From: Pseudomonas sp. KBW05
GTDB taxonomy: Bacteria; Pseudomonadota; Gammaproteobacteria; Pseudomonadales; Pseudomonadaceae
Direction of reading: 5' to 3'
Length of the DNA: 64,000 bases
NCBI RefSeq assembly: GCF_003852405.1
Contig: NZ_QAJM01000014.1
Coordinates: forward strand, 250,969 to 314,968
The notes beneath the pieces are model-generated. The model had not been told where the DNA came from and searched no databases. It saw only the letters and a list, made by a program, of their open reading frames with translations. Positions 1-10,931 of the stretch are shown here, one piece after another. A program made the translations under genes and the position numbers. The stretch's first letter is position 1, and the number at the start of each line of letters is the position of its first letter.

Positions 1-21
1 CATCGTCAGAAAACGGATCAT
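1..21 (-). CDS. 5' end of an unidentified gene downstream of the muramidase
   Basis: Seven codons are visible (MIRFLTM), beginning with an ATG one base after the TAA of the muramidase gene, so the two genes are almost certainly co-transcribed and translationally coupled. Muramidase genes of this kind often have a small lipoprotein, inhibitor or immunity gene in this position, but too little sequence is present to assign a function. Confidence 0.45.
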
Positions 22-22
22 C

Positions 23-1069
23 TTATTTTTTCCCTTCAAGTGCGTTGTAGGCTTTTTCGATAAGCACGTCATAGTTACCGTAATCCTTGCCGTTATAGTT
101 ACGCGCCATGGACACGTAATCCTTGTCTTTCATAGCCTTCATCAGTGTCGGGCTCTGACTGCAAAAACTCAGGAACGCCCTTAGTTGGCTGCCGGCATTT
201 ATCTTTAATGCCGCGACAAACTCAAACACCGTCTTGTAACCGCACGCCGCAAAGTTGAAACCCATGACCTGAAACATGCCCCAGGACGCCGACATCAACG
301 CCGCTTCCTGATCCAACGCAAAGGCGGTGGCCATGGTCTCCCAGGCCTTGACCTGATCCTTGTTGTTGACCTGCCACTGCGGCCCGGCTTTTCGCACATA
401 GGGATATGACAGCAGCGGATGCGCCTGGTCGTAAATGTGCTTGGTGTACTTGCGAAACAGGTGCCCTTCAAAGGCGATCACCGGCAACTTCGCCGGCCCG
501 AACCCCGAGCGCCCGCCCGACTCAACCGTGGCGAAGGCCTTGATGATATTTACCGAGATGCCGTTGCCCAACTGCTTGGCGGCGTTCTGGAAGTCAGTTT
601 CAGTCAGGGTCATGCCCCCGTCGCACGTGGCCTGGAGCACCAACTGGCGGTTGCGCCGCTCGGCCTCGACCATGGCGCGCATGCGGTCCAGGTACACATT
701 GACCGTAGCCTGCACCGCATCGCCCTGATTATTGCCGAACACATTGAGAAAGCTCGGGATACGCATCGCCGGGAACGCCTTCACCGGCACTTTCACCGCT
801 TCTTCGATCAGGCTGTTAAAGGTGCGCCCCGTCGGATCGATAACACCATCAGGGTGGGCATATTTGAGATGGCGGAACTGGTACTGGCTGATGCATTGCA
901 CCAATTGGCCGTCGCACTTGCCGTTCTCGGCCAGCGGAAAACCCAGCTTGGGAATGATCAGATTGAATAAATACTGGATGCACTGCACATCGGCGGGCAA
1001 GTTGCGGGCTTTACCGGGAGCGCCCACCGACGCACTGATAAGACGGGGCAACCCTTGCAGGCTTTTCAT
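23..1069 (-). CDS. N-acetylmuramidase family protein with N-terminal peptidoglycan-binding-like region
   Basis: The protein (348 aa) should cleave the glycan backbone of peptidoglycan. The first ~100 residues resemble a peptidoglycan-binding fold (ADVQCIQYLFN, then a QYQF segment). The C-terminal ~190 residues match the N-acetylmuramidase (DUF3380) family of phage lysins and secreted effectors: KAFATVESGGRSGF with the catalytic-type Glu, VIAFEGHLFRKYT, and ASWGMFQVMGFN. No signal peptide is visible, so export would need a holin or a dedicated secretion system. I chose the ATG at 1069 because AAGGA lies 8 bases before it. The ATG at 1078 has the same AAGG abutting it, which is too close. The upstream DNA is AT-rich for this chromosome, suggesting acquisition. 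Phage-derived lysin or secreted effector cannot be told apart here. Confidence 0.8.
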   Translation of the reverse strand: MKSLQGLPRLISASVGAPGKARNLPADVQCIQYLFNLIIPKLGFPLAENGKCDGQLVQCISQYQFRHLKYAHPDGVIDPTGRTFNSLIEEAVKVPVKAFPAMRIPSFLNVFGNNQGDAVQATVNVYLDRMRAMVEAERRNRQLVLQATCDGGMTLTETDFQNAAKQLGNGISVNIIKAFATVESGGRSGFGPAKLPVIAFEGHLFRKYTKHIYDQAHPLLSYPYVRKAGPQWQVNNKDQVKAWETMATAFALDQEAALMSASWGMFQVMGFNFAACGYKTVFEFVAALKINAGSQLRAFLSFCSQSPTLMKAMKDKDYVSMARNYNGKDYGNYDVLIEKAYNALEGKK

Positions 1070-1078
1070 CACAGACAT

Positions 1079-1305
1079 CCTTGTTAGTTAAAGAAGTGAT
1101 AGCACTTCAATATCAATTCCGTGCACTTGTCACATTCTGAAACAAGCGGCCGGCGCAAACTAACAAGGTGGTTTTGGCTTGTAAAGTGGGGGAAATTTAA
1201 AGTTGTGAGGCAGCCGTCATCGCTGCGCAATAAGTTTGGCAGGTGGCTAGATATAATATTTTTGATTAGGCGCAGAAGAGGTACTGCAAGGAAGAGCGTT
1301 ATGGA
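1079..1305. other. AT-rich intergenic stretch upstream of the muramidase gene
   Basis: No coding sequence is supported here. Base composition falls well below that of the neighbours (for example the TAGATATAATATTTTTGATTAG stretch near 1248-1269, mostly A and T). It must contain the muramidase promoter and the 3' flank of ffs; no convincing -35/-10 pair or terminator was found. Confidence 0.5.
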
Positions 1306-1415
1306 GGCAACCCCACCAGCCACACCCCGGCACACAATGTTCCCGCTGTGGCTGCTGCCTTCCGGCTCTGACCAGGTTCACGGGTAATCGTTGCGGGGGG
1401 ACCGATGGGGTCACC
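1306..1415 (-). ncRNA. ffs: 4.5S RNA of the signal recognition particle
   Basis: Read on the minus strand, positions ~1345-1385 carry the invariant SRP RNA apical domain: CCTGGTCAG, the GGAAGGCAGCAGCC asymmetric and symmetric loop region, and the closing GCCGGGGTG arm. Outside it, GGTGACCCCATCGG (5', from 1415) pairs with GGTGGGGTTGCC (3', ending at 1306), giving the long hairpin of the small bacterial form. The RNA binds Ffh and guides membrane protein insertion. The ends are inferred from pairing and may be off by a few bases, and 5' processing may shorten it. Confidence 0.9.
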
Positions 1416-1547
1416 ATAACGACGCCTGCCTCTCGGCAAGCGGGGCCATTGTACCGATCTCATCGGAAGTTACAACCGTTGGTGCTGGAATAAAAACATC
1501 TGGCTGTTCAAGCACTTGCCCACGGCCTCAGCCAGTACATCGCCCCC

Positions 1548-1634
1548 TGTGGGAGCTGGCTTGCCTGCGATAGCGTCACCTCGGCCCAACTGATACACCG
1601 AGGTGCCTGCATCGCAGGCAAGCCAGCTCCCACA
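1548..1634. repeat. REPIN (inverted pair of REP elements, GGAGCTGGCTTGCC type)
   Basis: The left arm TGTGGGAGCTGGCTTGCC and its reverse complement on the right enclose a spacer. The spacer itself holds an 8-base inverted pair, CACCTCGG/CCGAGGTG. It lies between ffs and the metallopeptidase gene and probably folds into a long hairpin in RNA. Confidence 0.85.
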
Positions 1635-1645
1635 GAAAAGCCATT

Positions 1646-2812
1646 TCACTGGGCCTGTAGGACCTCATCCGCCCTTCCGCCCTCCTCCTGGATCACCAGA
1701 TGGATAAAGTGCAACTTGGCAATCACCGCCGGTGGCAGCACAAAGGGATAGAAATCCGGCTGGCCCATGCTGCGTGACAGCTCGTTGAGCATGCCGGCCA
1801 GTTCGATCCAGGCGTTGACGAACGACAGGAACGCCACGCCACCCGGATGTTCAGGGTCGTAAAGGGTGCTGAGGGGGAACGGCTGGTAATCCAGGTCCAT
1901 CTCGCGGGCGCTCATGCCAAAGCCCAGCGCGGTGTCGACGGCATCCATCATATGCAGGTAATGGGCCCAGGTTTCGGCCCAGTCTTCCCAGGGGTGCATG
2001 GTGGCGTAGGCGCTGACGCAGGTCTGTTGCCAGTCGGGACGCGGGCCGTTCTGGTAGTGCTGGTCGAGGGCATCGGCGTAGCTGGCGCGTTCGTCGCCGA
2101 ACAGGCGGCGAAACGGTTCAAGCCAGTGGGTATTGGCGATCAGGCGATCCCAGTAGTAATGACCCACTTCATGGCGAAAATGCCCGAGCAAGGTGCGGTA
2201 AGGCTCACGCATCTGTACGCGAACTTTCTCACGATGGGCGTCGTCGGCTTCCTTGATGTCGAGGGTGATCAGGCCGTTGGCATGGCCGGTCATGGGCGCG
2301 TTGCCTTCCAGGTCGATACCGACAAAGTCGAAGGCCAGGCCGGTGTCTTCGTCGACGCTCTTGGGCACCACTTGCAAGCCGAGGCTGATGAGCTGGGCCA
2401 CCAGGCGGCGCTTGGCGATCTCCACTTTGCGCCAGCGTTCGGGGTTTTCCGCGACAGACAGGTCGGGAATGGTGCGATTGAGGCTGCACGCCACGCACAG
2501 TGGCGCGGTGCTATGGGCGGGGATCAGCCAGTTGCAGGCGGCCGGGGTGTCGAGGTTGGCGCAGCGGCGGAAGGCGCCGGCGTCCAGATTACCGTCTTGC
2601 AGCCAGGTGCCTTCCACGGGGCCGGGTTGCAGGGAGGCAAGCCGGCTTTGTTGCGGTTGGTAGCCCAGCAGGGCCTGGCAGGCCAGGCATTGGCTGTTGC
2701 GAAAAAACAGGGATTGGCCGCAGCGGCATTGCCACACCTTGCCGTCGCGGGACGGCCCGGCCACGAAGGGGGCGGCGATGCGTGAACTGAGCTGCTCGAA
2801 GTAGCGGAACAT
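1646..2812 (-). CDS. putative zinc-binding metallopeptidase with N-terminal zinc ribbon
   Basis: This 388-residue cytoplasmic protein has a zinc-ribbon at the N-terminus (C29, C31, C42, C45) and a gluzincin-type active site HEVGH at 214-218, followed by conserved aromatic and acidic positions including PWEDWAETWAHYLH near 275. This is the architecture of the zinc-ribbon plus Peptidase_Mx-like family, which is widespread in pseudomonads and has no known substrate. The start ATG at 2812 is preceded by GGGGAGAG. It follows ligA by 120 bp with a REP element between, so it may be its own transcription unit. Confidence is high for the family and low for the physiological role. Confidence 0.85.
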   Translation of the reverse strand: MFRYFEQLSSRIAAPFVAGPSRDGKVWQCRCGQSLFFRNSQCLACQALLGYQPQQSRLASLQPGPVEGTWLQDGNLDAGAFRRCANLDTPAACNWLIPAHSTAPLCVACSLNRTIPDLSVAENPERWRKVEIAKRRLVAQLISLGLQVVPKSVDEDTGLAFDFVGIDLEGNAPMTGHANGLITLDIKEADDAHREKVRVQMREPYRTLLGHFRHEVGHYYWDRLIANTHWLEPFRRLFGDERASYADALDQHYQNGPRPDWQQTCVSAYATMHPWEDWAETWAHYLHMMDAVDTALGFGMSAREMDLDYQPFPLSTLYDPEHPGGVAFLSFVNAWIELAGMLNELSRSMGQPDFYPFVLPPAVIAKLHFIHLVIQEEGGRADEVLQAQ

Positions 2813-2880
2813 GGCGATCTCTCCCCTGGATGACTGAGACTAGATCATTTGCGGGTTGAGATCGTTCCGTTTTCCTACAA

Positions 2881-2921
2881 GGGGGCCGCTGCGCGGCCCA
2901 GCGGGAGCAAGCTCCCTCGCC
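2881..2921. repeat. single REP element of the GGGAGCAAGCTCCC type
   Basis: Two adjacent hairpins are visible: GGGCCGC-TGC-GCGGCCC (2883-2899) and GGGAGC-AA-GCTCCC (2903-2916). It is related to the longer pair at 24086-24179. Its place just after the ligA stop codon suggests it may limit readthrough. Confidence 0.7.
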
Positions 2922-2932
2922 TCAGGGCGCGA

Positions 2933-5329
<2,397 letters not shown>

Positions 5330-5377
5330 TCAATATGTTAGTGCACGGATTCTACAGACAACGCTTAAGCTCAGGCC

Positions 5378-6241
5378 TCAGCGTTTCTGTGTCAGGGCGC
5401 GACGCTCGAACTCGACGATGCGCTGACGGTAATGTTCGATTGTCTGCGCGGTGAGGACGCTGCGTTGGTCGTCCTTCAGCTCGCCATTCAGTTCCTGGGA
5501 CAGCTTGCGTGCTGCGGCCACCATCACGTCGAACGCTTGTTTCGGGTGACGTGGGCCTGGCAGGCCGAGGAAGAAGCTCACCGCCGGGGTGCTGAACAGG
5601 TCGATGTCGTCCAGGTCAAACGTGCCCGGCTTGACCGCGTTGGCCATGGAGAACAGCACTTCGCCGTTGCCGGCCATGCTTTCGTGACGGTGGAAGATAT
5701 CCATCTCGCCAAAACGCAGGCCGCTTTCGAGGATGTTCTGCAACAGCGCCGGGCCTTTGAAGCCGGCGGCGTCGCGGCAGATCACGCTGATCACCAGCAC
5801 TTCTTCAGCGGCCGGCTGGTCGTTGACCGATTGGCGCGGCGCGGGCTTGCCGACGTTTTCATCCGGGAAATCATCGTCGCGGCTGCTGAAGCTCGGGCCG
5901 TCATCGACGTCGAGGTTCAGGTCGCCCTGATGCGGCTCGGCCACGGCGGCACTCGCACGCTTGCCACGCTTGGACGACGGCTCGCGAGCCTCACGCAACG
6001 GCGCGCTCATCGACGGCAGGTCATGCTCGTCCAGTTGCGGTTCTTTATGGGTATCCAGCACACGGGGCGGCCCCAGCAGCTCGGCGGCGCCGTCATCGTC
6101 TGGCAGGTTGGACAGGTTGCGGTCCAGACGAAATTTAAGCTTGCCCTTGCCACCGCGCATCCGGCGCCAGCCATCAAAAAGAATACCGGCAATGACAATA
6201 ATGCCGATGACGATCAGCCACTCGCGCAGACCGATTTCCAT
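5378..6241 (-). CDS. zipA: cell division protein ZipA
   Basis: ZipA anchors FtsZ to the inner membrane and supports assembly of the division septum. The protein (287 aa) starts with a membrane-spanning N-terminus facing the periplasm ([20 protein letters not shown]), then a basic and charged linker rich in Pro, Glu and Asp, and ends with the globular ZipA_C FtsZ-binding domain from about residue 150 ([23 protein letters not shown]...). The ATG at 6241 gives the expected membrane anchor; an upstream in-frame ATG at 6298 only adds unrelated residues. The order smc-zipA-ligA is standard in Pseudomonas. A TTGACA on the minus strand at 6410-6405 may belong to its promoter, but no clear -10 was seen. 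Confidence 0.96.
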   Translation of the reverse strand: MEIGLREWLIVIGIIVIAGILFDGWRRMRGGKGKLKFRLDRNLSNLPDDDGAAELLGPPRVLDTHKEPQLDEHDLPSMSAPLREAREPSSKRGKRASAAVAEPHQGDLNLDVDDGPSFSSRDDDFPDENVGKPAPRQSVNDQPAAEEVLVISVICRDAAGFKGPALLQNILESGLRFGEMDIFHRHESMAGNGEVLFSMANAVKPGTFDLDDIDLFSTPAVSFFLGLPGPRHPKQAFDVMVAAARKLSQELNGELKDDQRSVLTAQTIEHYRQRIVEFERRALTQKR

Positions 6242-6500
6242 GTAATCCCGTGCCTCTAATAAAAAATGCTGAAAAATAAGGGGTTTAGCACCGTGCAAAC
6301 CGCTTTAAAACGTGGCGCCAACTCTATGTTCTGACTGACGTTTTGCCCACGCACACGAAAAATTGACATTAAACTAGCACGACCAAAGATAACTTTACAC
6401 CGTCTGTCAAAATGCCTTGAACAATTATGTCGTTAGGCCATCTTTGCCAGACCGGTAAAACACCTTACATCCTGCTGAAAATTCTCTTTCGAAGCCTGGG

Positions 6501-9500
6501 TCAGGATTCCACCATCGCCATTGCTTCTTCCACATCCACCGCCACCAGACGCGAACAACCCGGTTCATGCATCGTCACGCCCATCAACTGATCAGCCATT
6601 TCCATGGCGATCTTGTTGTGGGTGATATAGATGAACTGCACGGTCTGGGACATCTCTTTGACCAGTCGTGCATAGCGTCCAACGTTAGCGTCATCCAGCG
6701 GCGCGTCAACTTCATCGAGCATGCAGAACGGCGCCGGGTTCAACTTGAAGATGGCAAATACCAGAGCCAATGCGGTCAGGGCTTTTTCGCCGCCGGACAA
6801 CAAATGGATGGTGCTGTTCTTCTTGCCCGGAGGCCGCGCCATGATCGTTACCCCTGTATCGAGTAGATCTTCGCCCGTCAGTTCCAAGTAAGCGCTGCCA
6901 CCGCCGAAAACTTTCGGGAATAACGCCTGTAAACCGCTATTAATCTGATCAAAGGTATCTTTGAAGCGGTTGCGGGTTTCCTTGTCGATCTTGCGGATCA
7001 CGTTTTCCAAAGTATCCAGGGCTTCGACCAGGTCGGCGTCCTGCGCGTCCAGATAACGTTTACGCTCGGATTGTTGCTGGTATTCGTCGATGGCCGCGAG
7101 GTTGATCGCGCCAAGGCGTTGAATGCGCGCGGCAATCCGCTCCAGTTCTTCTTCGGCGTCTTTTTCGTTGGCCTGGGTGGTCAACGTGTTGAGCACGCCA
7201 TGCAAGTCGTAGCCGTCTTCCAGCAACTGGTCTTGCAGGGTCTTGCGGCGCACGGTCAGGGCTTGCCATTCCATGCGCTGTTGTTCGAGCTGGCCGCGGA
7301 TCAACTGGGATTGCTGCTCGGCCTGGGTCCGGCGTTTCTCGGCGTCGCGCAGTTCGCGGTCGGCGTCTTCCAGGGCGATTTGCGCGGTCTTGAGTTCTTC
7401 GTCGACGGTCATGCGCTTGTCGAGCAACTCTTCGAGCTTGAGACGCAACTCTTCCAGCGGCGCCTCGCCCTCTTCCAGGTTGAGGCTCAGTTGCTCGCGC
7501 TTTTCGGTGAGGCGTTCGGACTGCATCTCCAGGCGTTCAAGGGCCTGGGCGGTGGACGCGTGCTGGGCCTTGAGCGAGCCCAGGCGCACCGCCAATTGAT
7601 GTGCGTGGTCCTTGTGCTGACGGGCTTCCTGGCGCACGCGGTCGAGGCGTTCGCGCAGGCTGTCGCGCTGGGCCAGCAACAGTTCGCGCTGCTCGGTGTC
7701 GAGGGCCATGCTGTCGAGGGCTTCCTGCAACTGCAGGCGCGCTTCGCCGATCTGTTCATGTTCCAGGGCGCGCTGCTCGCCCATCTCGGCGACTTCTTCG
7801 TCGAGGCGGGTGCGGCGCAGGGTCAACTGTTCGGCCTTGGCCTTGCTCGCGGAGAGCTGGGCCTTGAGTTCACCTTGCTGGCGCGCTTCGTCCTGCAACA
7901 GGCGGCGCAGGTGTTCGCGACCGGTTTCTTGCTGGCGCTGGGTGGCGCGCAAGGTTTGCAGTTGGGTTTCCAGGCTTTCGAGGGTGGCTTCGCGTTCTTC
8001 GCGTTCGGCGATCAGGTTGACGATTTCCTGGCCACGGGCCAATACGCCGCTTTCCGCTTCGCTGGCGCGGCGCACCCGCAGGAAGTGCCGGCCGACCCAG
8101 TAGCCGTCGCGGCTGATCAGGCTTTCGCCGGCCGCCAGTTGGCCGCGCTGGGCCAACGCTTGCTCAAGTGACTCAACCGGCTTGACCTGGCCCAGCCACG
8201 GCGACAGATCAATCGCCGCCTCGACCTTGTCCAGCAAACTGCCCGGCACCCGTTTGCCATCGGCAGCAGGGCTGAGCAAACGCAGGTCGCCCTGGGCAAA
8301 ACCGGCCAGGTCGAAGCCGCCAAAGTCATCCACCAGCACGGCTTGCAGGTCGGCGCCCAGCACGGTTTCCACCGCCAGCTCCCAACCGGCTTCCACTTTC
8401 AAACCTTCGGCCAGGCGCGGGCGCTCGGCCAGGTGCTGGTCGCGCAGCCATTCAGCGGTGCCGGTGCCGGGGTCCAACGCCGCTTGTTGCAACGCCTCAA
8501 GGGACGCCAGCCGACCGTTAAGCCGCTGCAAATCGCCCTGGGCCTGCTGCTGCGCCTGGGTCGCCTGTTGCAGTTGCTGACGCAATTGCTCCAGGCGCTC
8601 CACTTGTTGTTCTTCGCTGGCTTCCAGCTCCTCAAGGGTCATTTCGCTTTCGGCCAGTTGCTCGCTCAGCTCCATGATCGCCGCGTCTTCCGGGTCGGCG
8701 GCGAGCAGCACGCGCTCTTCCTGCAAGCGGCGCTGGCGCTCGGCCAGACGCTCCATGCTGGTTTCCAGTTGCTGGATGCGCGACTGCTGCACCTCGGCCT
8801 GGCGGCGCGGCTCGGCGGATTGCAGGTTGAACGTGTCCCACTGCTCCTGCCAGCCGTGCATGGTGCTTTCGGATTCTTCCAGGGCGGCGGCGGCCTCTTC
8901 GGCGGCAGCGCTGGTGACTTCCTGCTCGGGGGTGAGCATGTCCAGCTCTTCGCCGAGGGTCAGCAGCAACGTGCGGTCGTGGCCCAGGTGAGATTCGGTC
9001 TCCAGGCGCGCGCGTTCGGCTTCCTTGAGATCGTCCTGCAACTGGCGCAGACGCTGCTGGCCGTGTTGGATACTTTGCTCGACGCGGGCGATATCGCCGC
9101 CCACGGAATAGAAGCGGCCCTGCACCAGATTGAAGCGCTCGGACAGATCATGGTGCCCATCACGCAGGCGTTCGATGCTGGCGTCGGCATTGCGCTGTTC
9201 GGCCACCAGCGCTTCAAAGCTGATTTCCTGGTTGCCGATGATCGCCTCGCGCTGGCCGACCTGCTCGTTCAGCGCCTGCCAGCGCAGGGCCGACAGTTGT
9301 GCCTTGAGCTGGCGCTCTTCGCCCTTGTATTCCTGATACTTCTCGGCCGCCTGGGCCTGGCGGTGCAGGCGCTCCAACTGGCGCTCCAGCTCTTCGCGCA
9401 GGTCGGTGAGGCGGGCGAGGTTTTCGTGGGTGCGGCGGATGCGATTTTCAGTCTCGCGGCGGCGCTCCTTGTACTTGGAGATGCCGGCCGCTTCCTCGAT

Positions 9501-9989
9501 AAAGTTGCGCAGATCTTCGGGCTTGGCTTCGATCAGCTTGGAGATCATGCCCTGCTCGATGATCGAGTAGCTGCGTGGGCCCAGGCCGGTGCCGAGGAAA
9601 ATATCGGTGATGTCCCGACGGCGACACTTGGTGCCGTTGAGGAAGTAACTGTTCTGGCTGTCGCGGGTCACTTTGCGGCGAATGGAAATTTCCGCGTAGG
9701 CCGCGTACTCGCCAATCAAGGTGCCGTCGGAGTTGTCGAATACCAGTTCGATGCTGGCCTGGCTCACCGGTTTACGGCTGGTGGAGCCGTTGAAGATGAC
9801 GTCGGTCATCGACTCGCCGCGCAGGTTTTTTGCCGAGCTCTCGCCCATCACCCAACGGACGGCGTCGATGATGTTCGACTTGCCGCAACCATTGGGCCCG
9901 ACCACCGCCGCCATATTACTGGGGAAGTTCACCGTGGTCGGGTCGACGAAGGATTTGAACCCCGCCAGTTTGATGCACTTGAGCCGCAC
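6501..9989 (-). CDS. smc: chromosome segregation ATPase SMC
   Basis: SMC is the core of the condensin that compacts and segregates the nucleoid. The 1162-residue chain has an N-terminal ATPase half with Walker A GPNGCGKS at 31-38, long coiled coils, a hinge around 500-660, and a C-terminal half with the ABC signature LSGGEKALTALAL and Walker B CMLDEVDAPLDD. It starts with GTG, two bases after the TAA of the GntR gene upstream, so the two are translationally linked. No ScpA or ScpB gene is in the window. The match is unambiguous, and the length is normal. Confidence 0.97.
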   Translation of the reverse strand: MRLKCIKLAGFKSFVDPTTVNFPSNMAAVVGPNGCGKSNIIDAVRWVMGESSAKNLRGESMTDVIFNGSTSRKPVSQASIELVFDNSDGTLIGEYAAYAEISIRRKVTRDSQNSYFLNGTKCRRRDITDIFLGTGLGPRSYSIIEQGMISKLIEAKPEDLRNFIEEAAGISKYKERRRETENRIRRTHENLARLTDLREELERQLERLHRQAQAAEKYQEYKGEERQLKAQLSALRWQALNEQVGQREAIIGNQEISFEALVAEQRNADASIERLRDGHHDLSERFNLVQGRFYSVGGDIARVEQSIQHGQQRLRQLQDDLKEAERARLETESHLGHDRTLLLTLGEELDMLTPEQEVTSAAAEEAAAALEESESTMHGWQEQWDTFNLQSAEPRRQAEVQQSRIQQLETSMERLAERQRRLQEERVLLAADPEDAAIMELSEQLAESEMTLEELEASEEQQVERLEQLRQQLQQATQAQQQAQGDLQRLNGRLASLEALQQAALDPGTGTAEWLRDQHLAERPRLAEGLKVEAGWELAVETVLGADLQAVLVDDFGGFDLAGFAQGDLRLLSPAADGKRVPGSLLDKVEAAIDLSPWLGQVKPVESLEQALAQRGQLAAGESLISRDGYWVGRHFLRVRRASEAESGVLARGQEIVNLIAEREEREATLESLETQLQTLRATQRQQETGREHLRRLLQDEARQQGELKAQLSASKAKAEQLTLRRTRLDEEVAEMGEQRALEHEQIGEARLQLQEALDSMALDTEQRELLLAQRDSLRERLDRVRQEARQHKDHAHQLAVRLGSLKAQHASTAQALERLEMQSERLTEKREQLSLNLEEGEAPLEELRLKLEELLDKRMTVDEELKTAQIALEDADRELRDAEKRRTQAEQQSQLIRGQLEQQRMEWQALTVRRKTLQDQLLEDGYDLHGVLNTLTTQANEKDAEEELERIAARIQRLGAINLAAIDEYQQQSERKRYLDAQDADLVEALDTLENVIRKIDKETRNRFKDTFDQINSGLQALFPKVFGGGSAYLELTGEDLLDTGVTIMARPPGKKNSTIHLLSGGEKALTALALVFAIFKLNPAPFCMLDEVDAPLDDANVGRYARLVKEMSQTVQFIYITHNKIAMEMADQLMGVTMHEPGCSRLVAVDVEEAMAMVES

Positions 9990-9991
9990 GT

Positions 9992-10651
9992 TTAGGCGTC
10001 CGCCAACGCAGCGATGACCAGCGAGCAGCTACGTTCGCCGTAGGCCGACAGCACCTGGCGAATCTGTGGCAGGTCACGGGCGAGGACGGCGGCGAGCAAT
10101 TGCTCGAACAACACCAGGTATTCGCTCATGGACGCCTTGCGCTGATCCAGGGCCAGGTAATAGGCGCGGTTCATCGCCGGTTGCAGGTTTTCGACGGTTT
10201 CCTGCAAGTACGGGTTGTTGGCGAACGGGTACGCGGCGCGCATCACGTTGAAGCTTTCTTCGACGAAGGCACGGATGTCCTGGCGCTCGAAATTAGTCAC
10301 CAGGCGCTGCTGGATCTGCACGAACGGCGCCATGTCGGCCTGGGTCTGCCAGCCTTGGGCGACCGCATTGCCGAGCAGGATGTACAACTCGCCCATCAGC
10401 GTGCACAGGCTCTGCACCTTGTGCGCGGTGAGTTCGGTGACGTGGGCGCCACGGCGCGGCAGGATCGCGATCAGGTGGCGGCGTTCGAGGATCAGCAAGG
10501 CTTCGCGCACGGAACCACGGCTGACATTGAGTGCCAGCGTGACCTTTTGCTCCTGGATCCGCTCCCCAGGCTTGAGTTCGCCGCGAATGATGCGTTCGGC
10601 GAGGTGGTGAGCGATTTGCTCGGCGAGACTGTCCGGCGCCTTGAACGTCAT
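9992..10651 (-). CDS. GntR-family regulator with FCD ligand domain
   Basis: The protein (219 aa) has an N-terminal winged helix (residues ~8-72, with VSRGSVREALLILERRHL as the recognition region) and a C-terminal all-helical FCD domain that usually binds a carboxylate. GAAGG precedes the ATG by 6 bases. It is transcribed divergently from xdhA across 280 bp and is also the first gene of a unit that continues into smc. Its position suggests control of the xanthine dehydrogenase operon. Two palindromes of the TGACC-N4-GGTCA type in the intergenic region are plausible binding sites (inference). Confidence 0.88.
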   Translation of the reverse strand: MTFKAPDSLAEQIAHHLAERIIRGELKPGERIQEQKVTLALNVSRGSVREALLILERRHLIAILPRRGAHVTELTAHKVQSLCTLMGELYILLGNAVAQGWQTQADMAPFVQIQQRLVTNFERQDIRAFVEESFNVMRAAYPFANNPYLQETVENLQPAMNRAYYLALDQRKASMSEYLVLFEQLLAAVLARDLPQIRQVLSAYGERSCSLVIAALADA

Positions 10652-10835
10652 GTTTTACCTTCAAAATCTTCTATCGATACAAGCGCGGCAGTGTAGCGCA
10701 TTGGCCCGCTGATGGCGCTACGCCCACCGTGGCGAATTTGGCACGGAATAAGCACAGCTGAAAACTCAAAAGCCCCTGAAAACGCCGGTTCCAGAAGACT
10801 GGACCATAATTGAAAGTGTTGTGATCGCAATTTCT

Positions 10836-10872
10836 TGACCTTCCGGTCAGAAAACCATTGACCGAAAAGTCA
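10836..10872. promoter_or_regulatory. tandem palindromic operator candidates upstream of xdhA
   Basis: TGACC-TTCC-GGTCA at 10836-10849 is a perfect 5-base inverted pair. TGACC-GAAA-AGTCA at 10859-10872 repeats it with one mismatch. Centres are 23 bp apart, close to two helical turns. The second overlaps the predicted -35 of xdhA, a layout that suits repression. The adjacent GntR protein is the obvious candidate ligand, but this is inference. Confidence 0.55.
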
Positions 10873-10886
10873 GAGATGACTAGATT
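10858..10886 (+). promoter_or_regulatory. predicted sigma-70 promoter of the xdh operon
   Basis: TTGACC at 10858-10863 and TAGATT at 10881-10886 are separated by 17 bp. This fits a sigma-70 promoter 45 bp upstream of the xdhA start codon. Confidence 0.5.
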
Positions 10887-10931
10887 CGGCGCAAAGCGGT
10901 TAACAACAATAATGAGTCTGCGAGGCCTTCC

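Noticed and set aside
1121-1573. Short plus-strand frames over ffs
   Set aside because: The region encodes 4.5S RNA on the minus strand; the frames have no ribosome site and no recognisable protein.
8343-9995. Plus-strand frame of 550 codons opposite smc
   Set aside because: Caused by coiled-coil codon bias of smc; no homology features.
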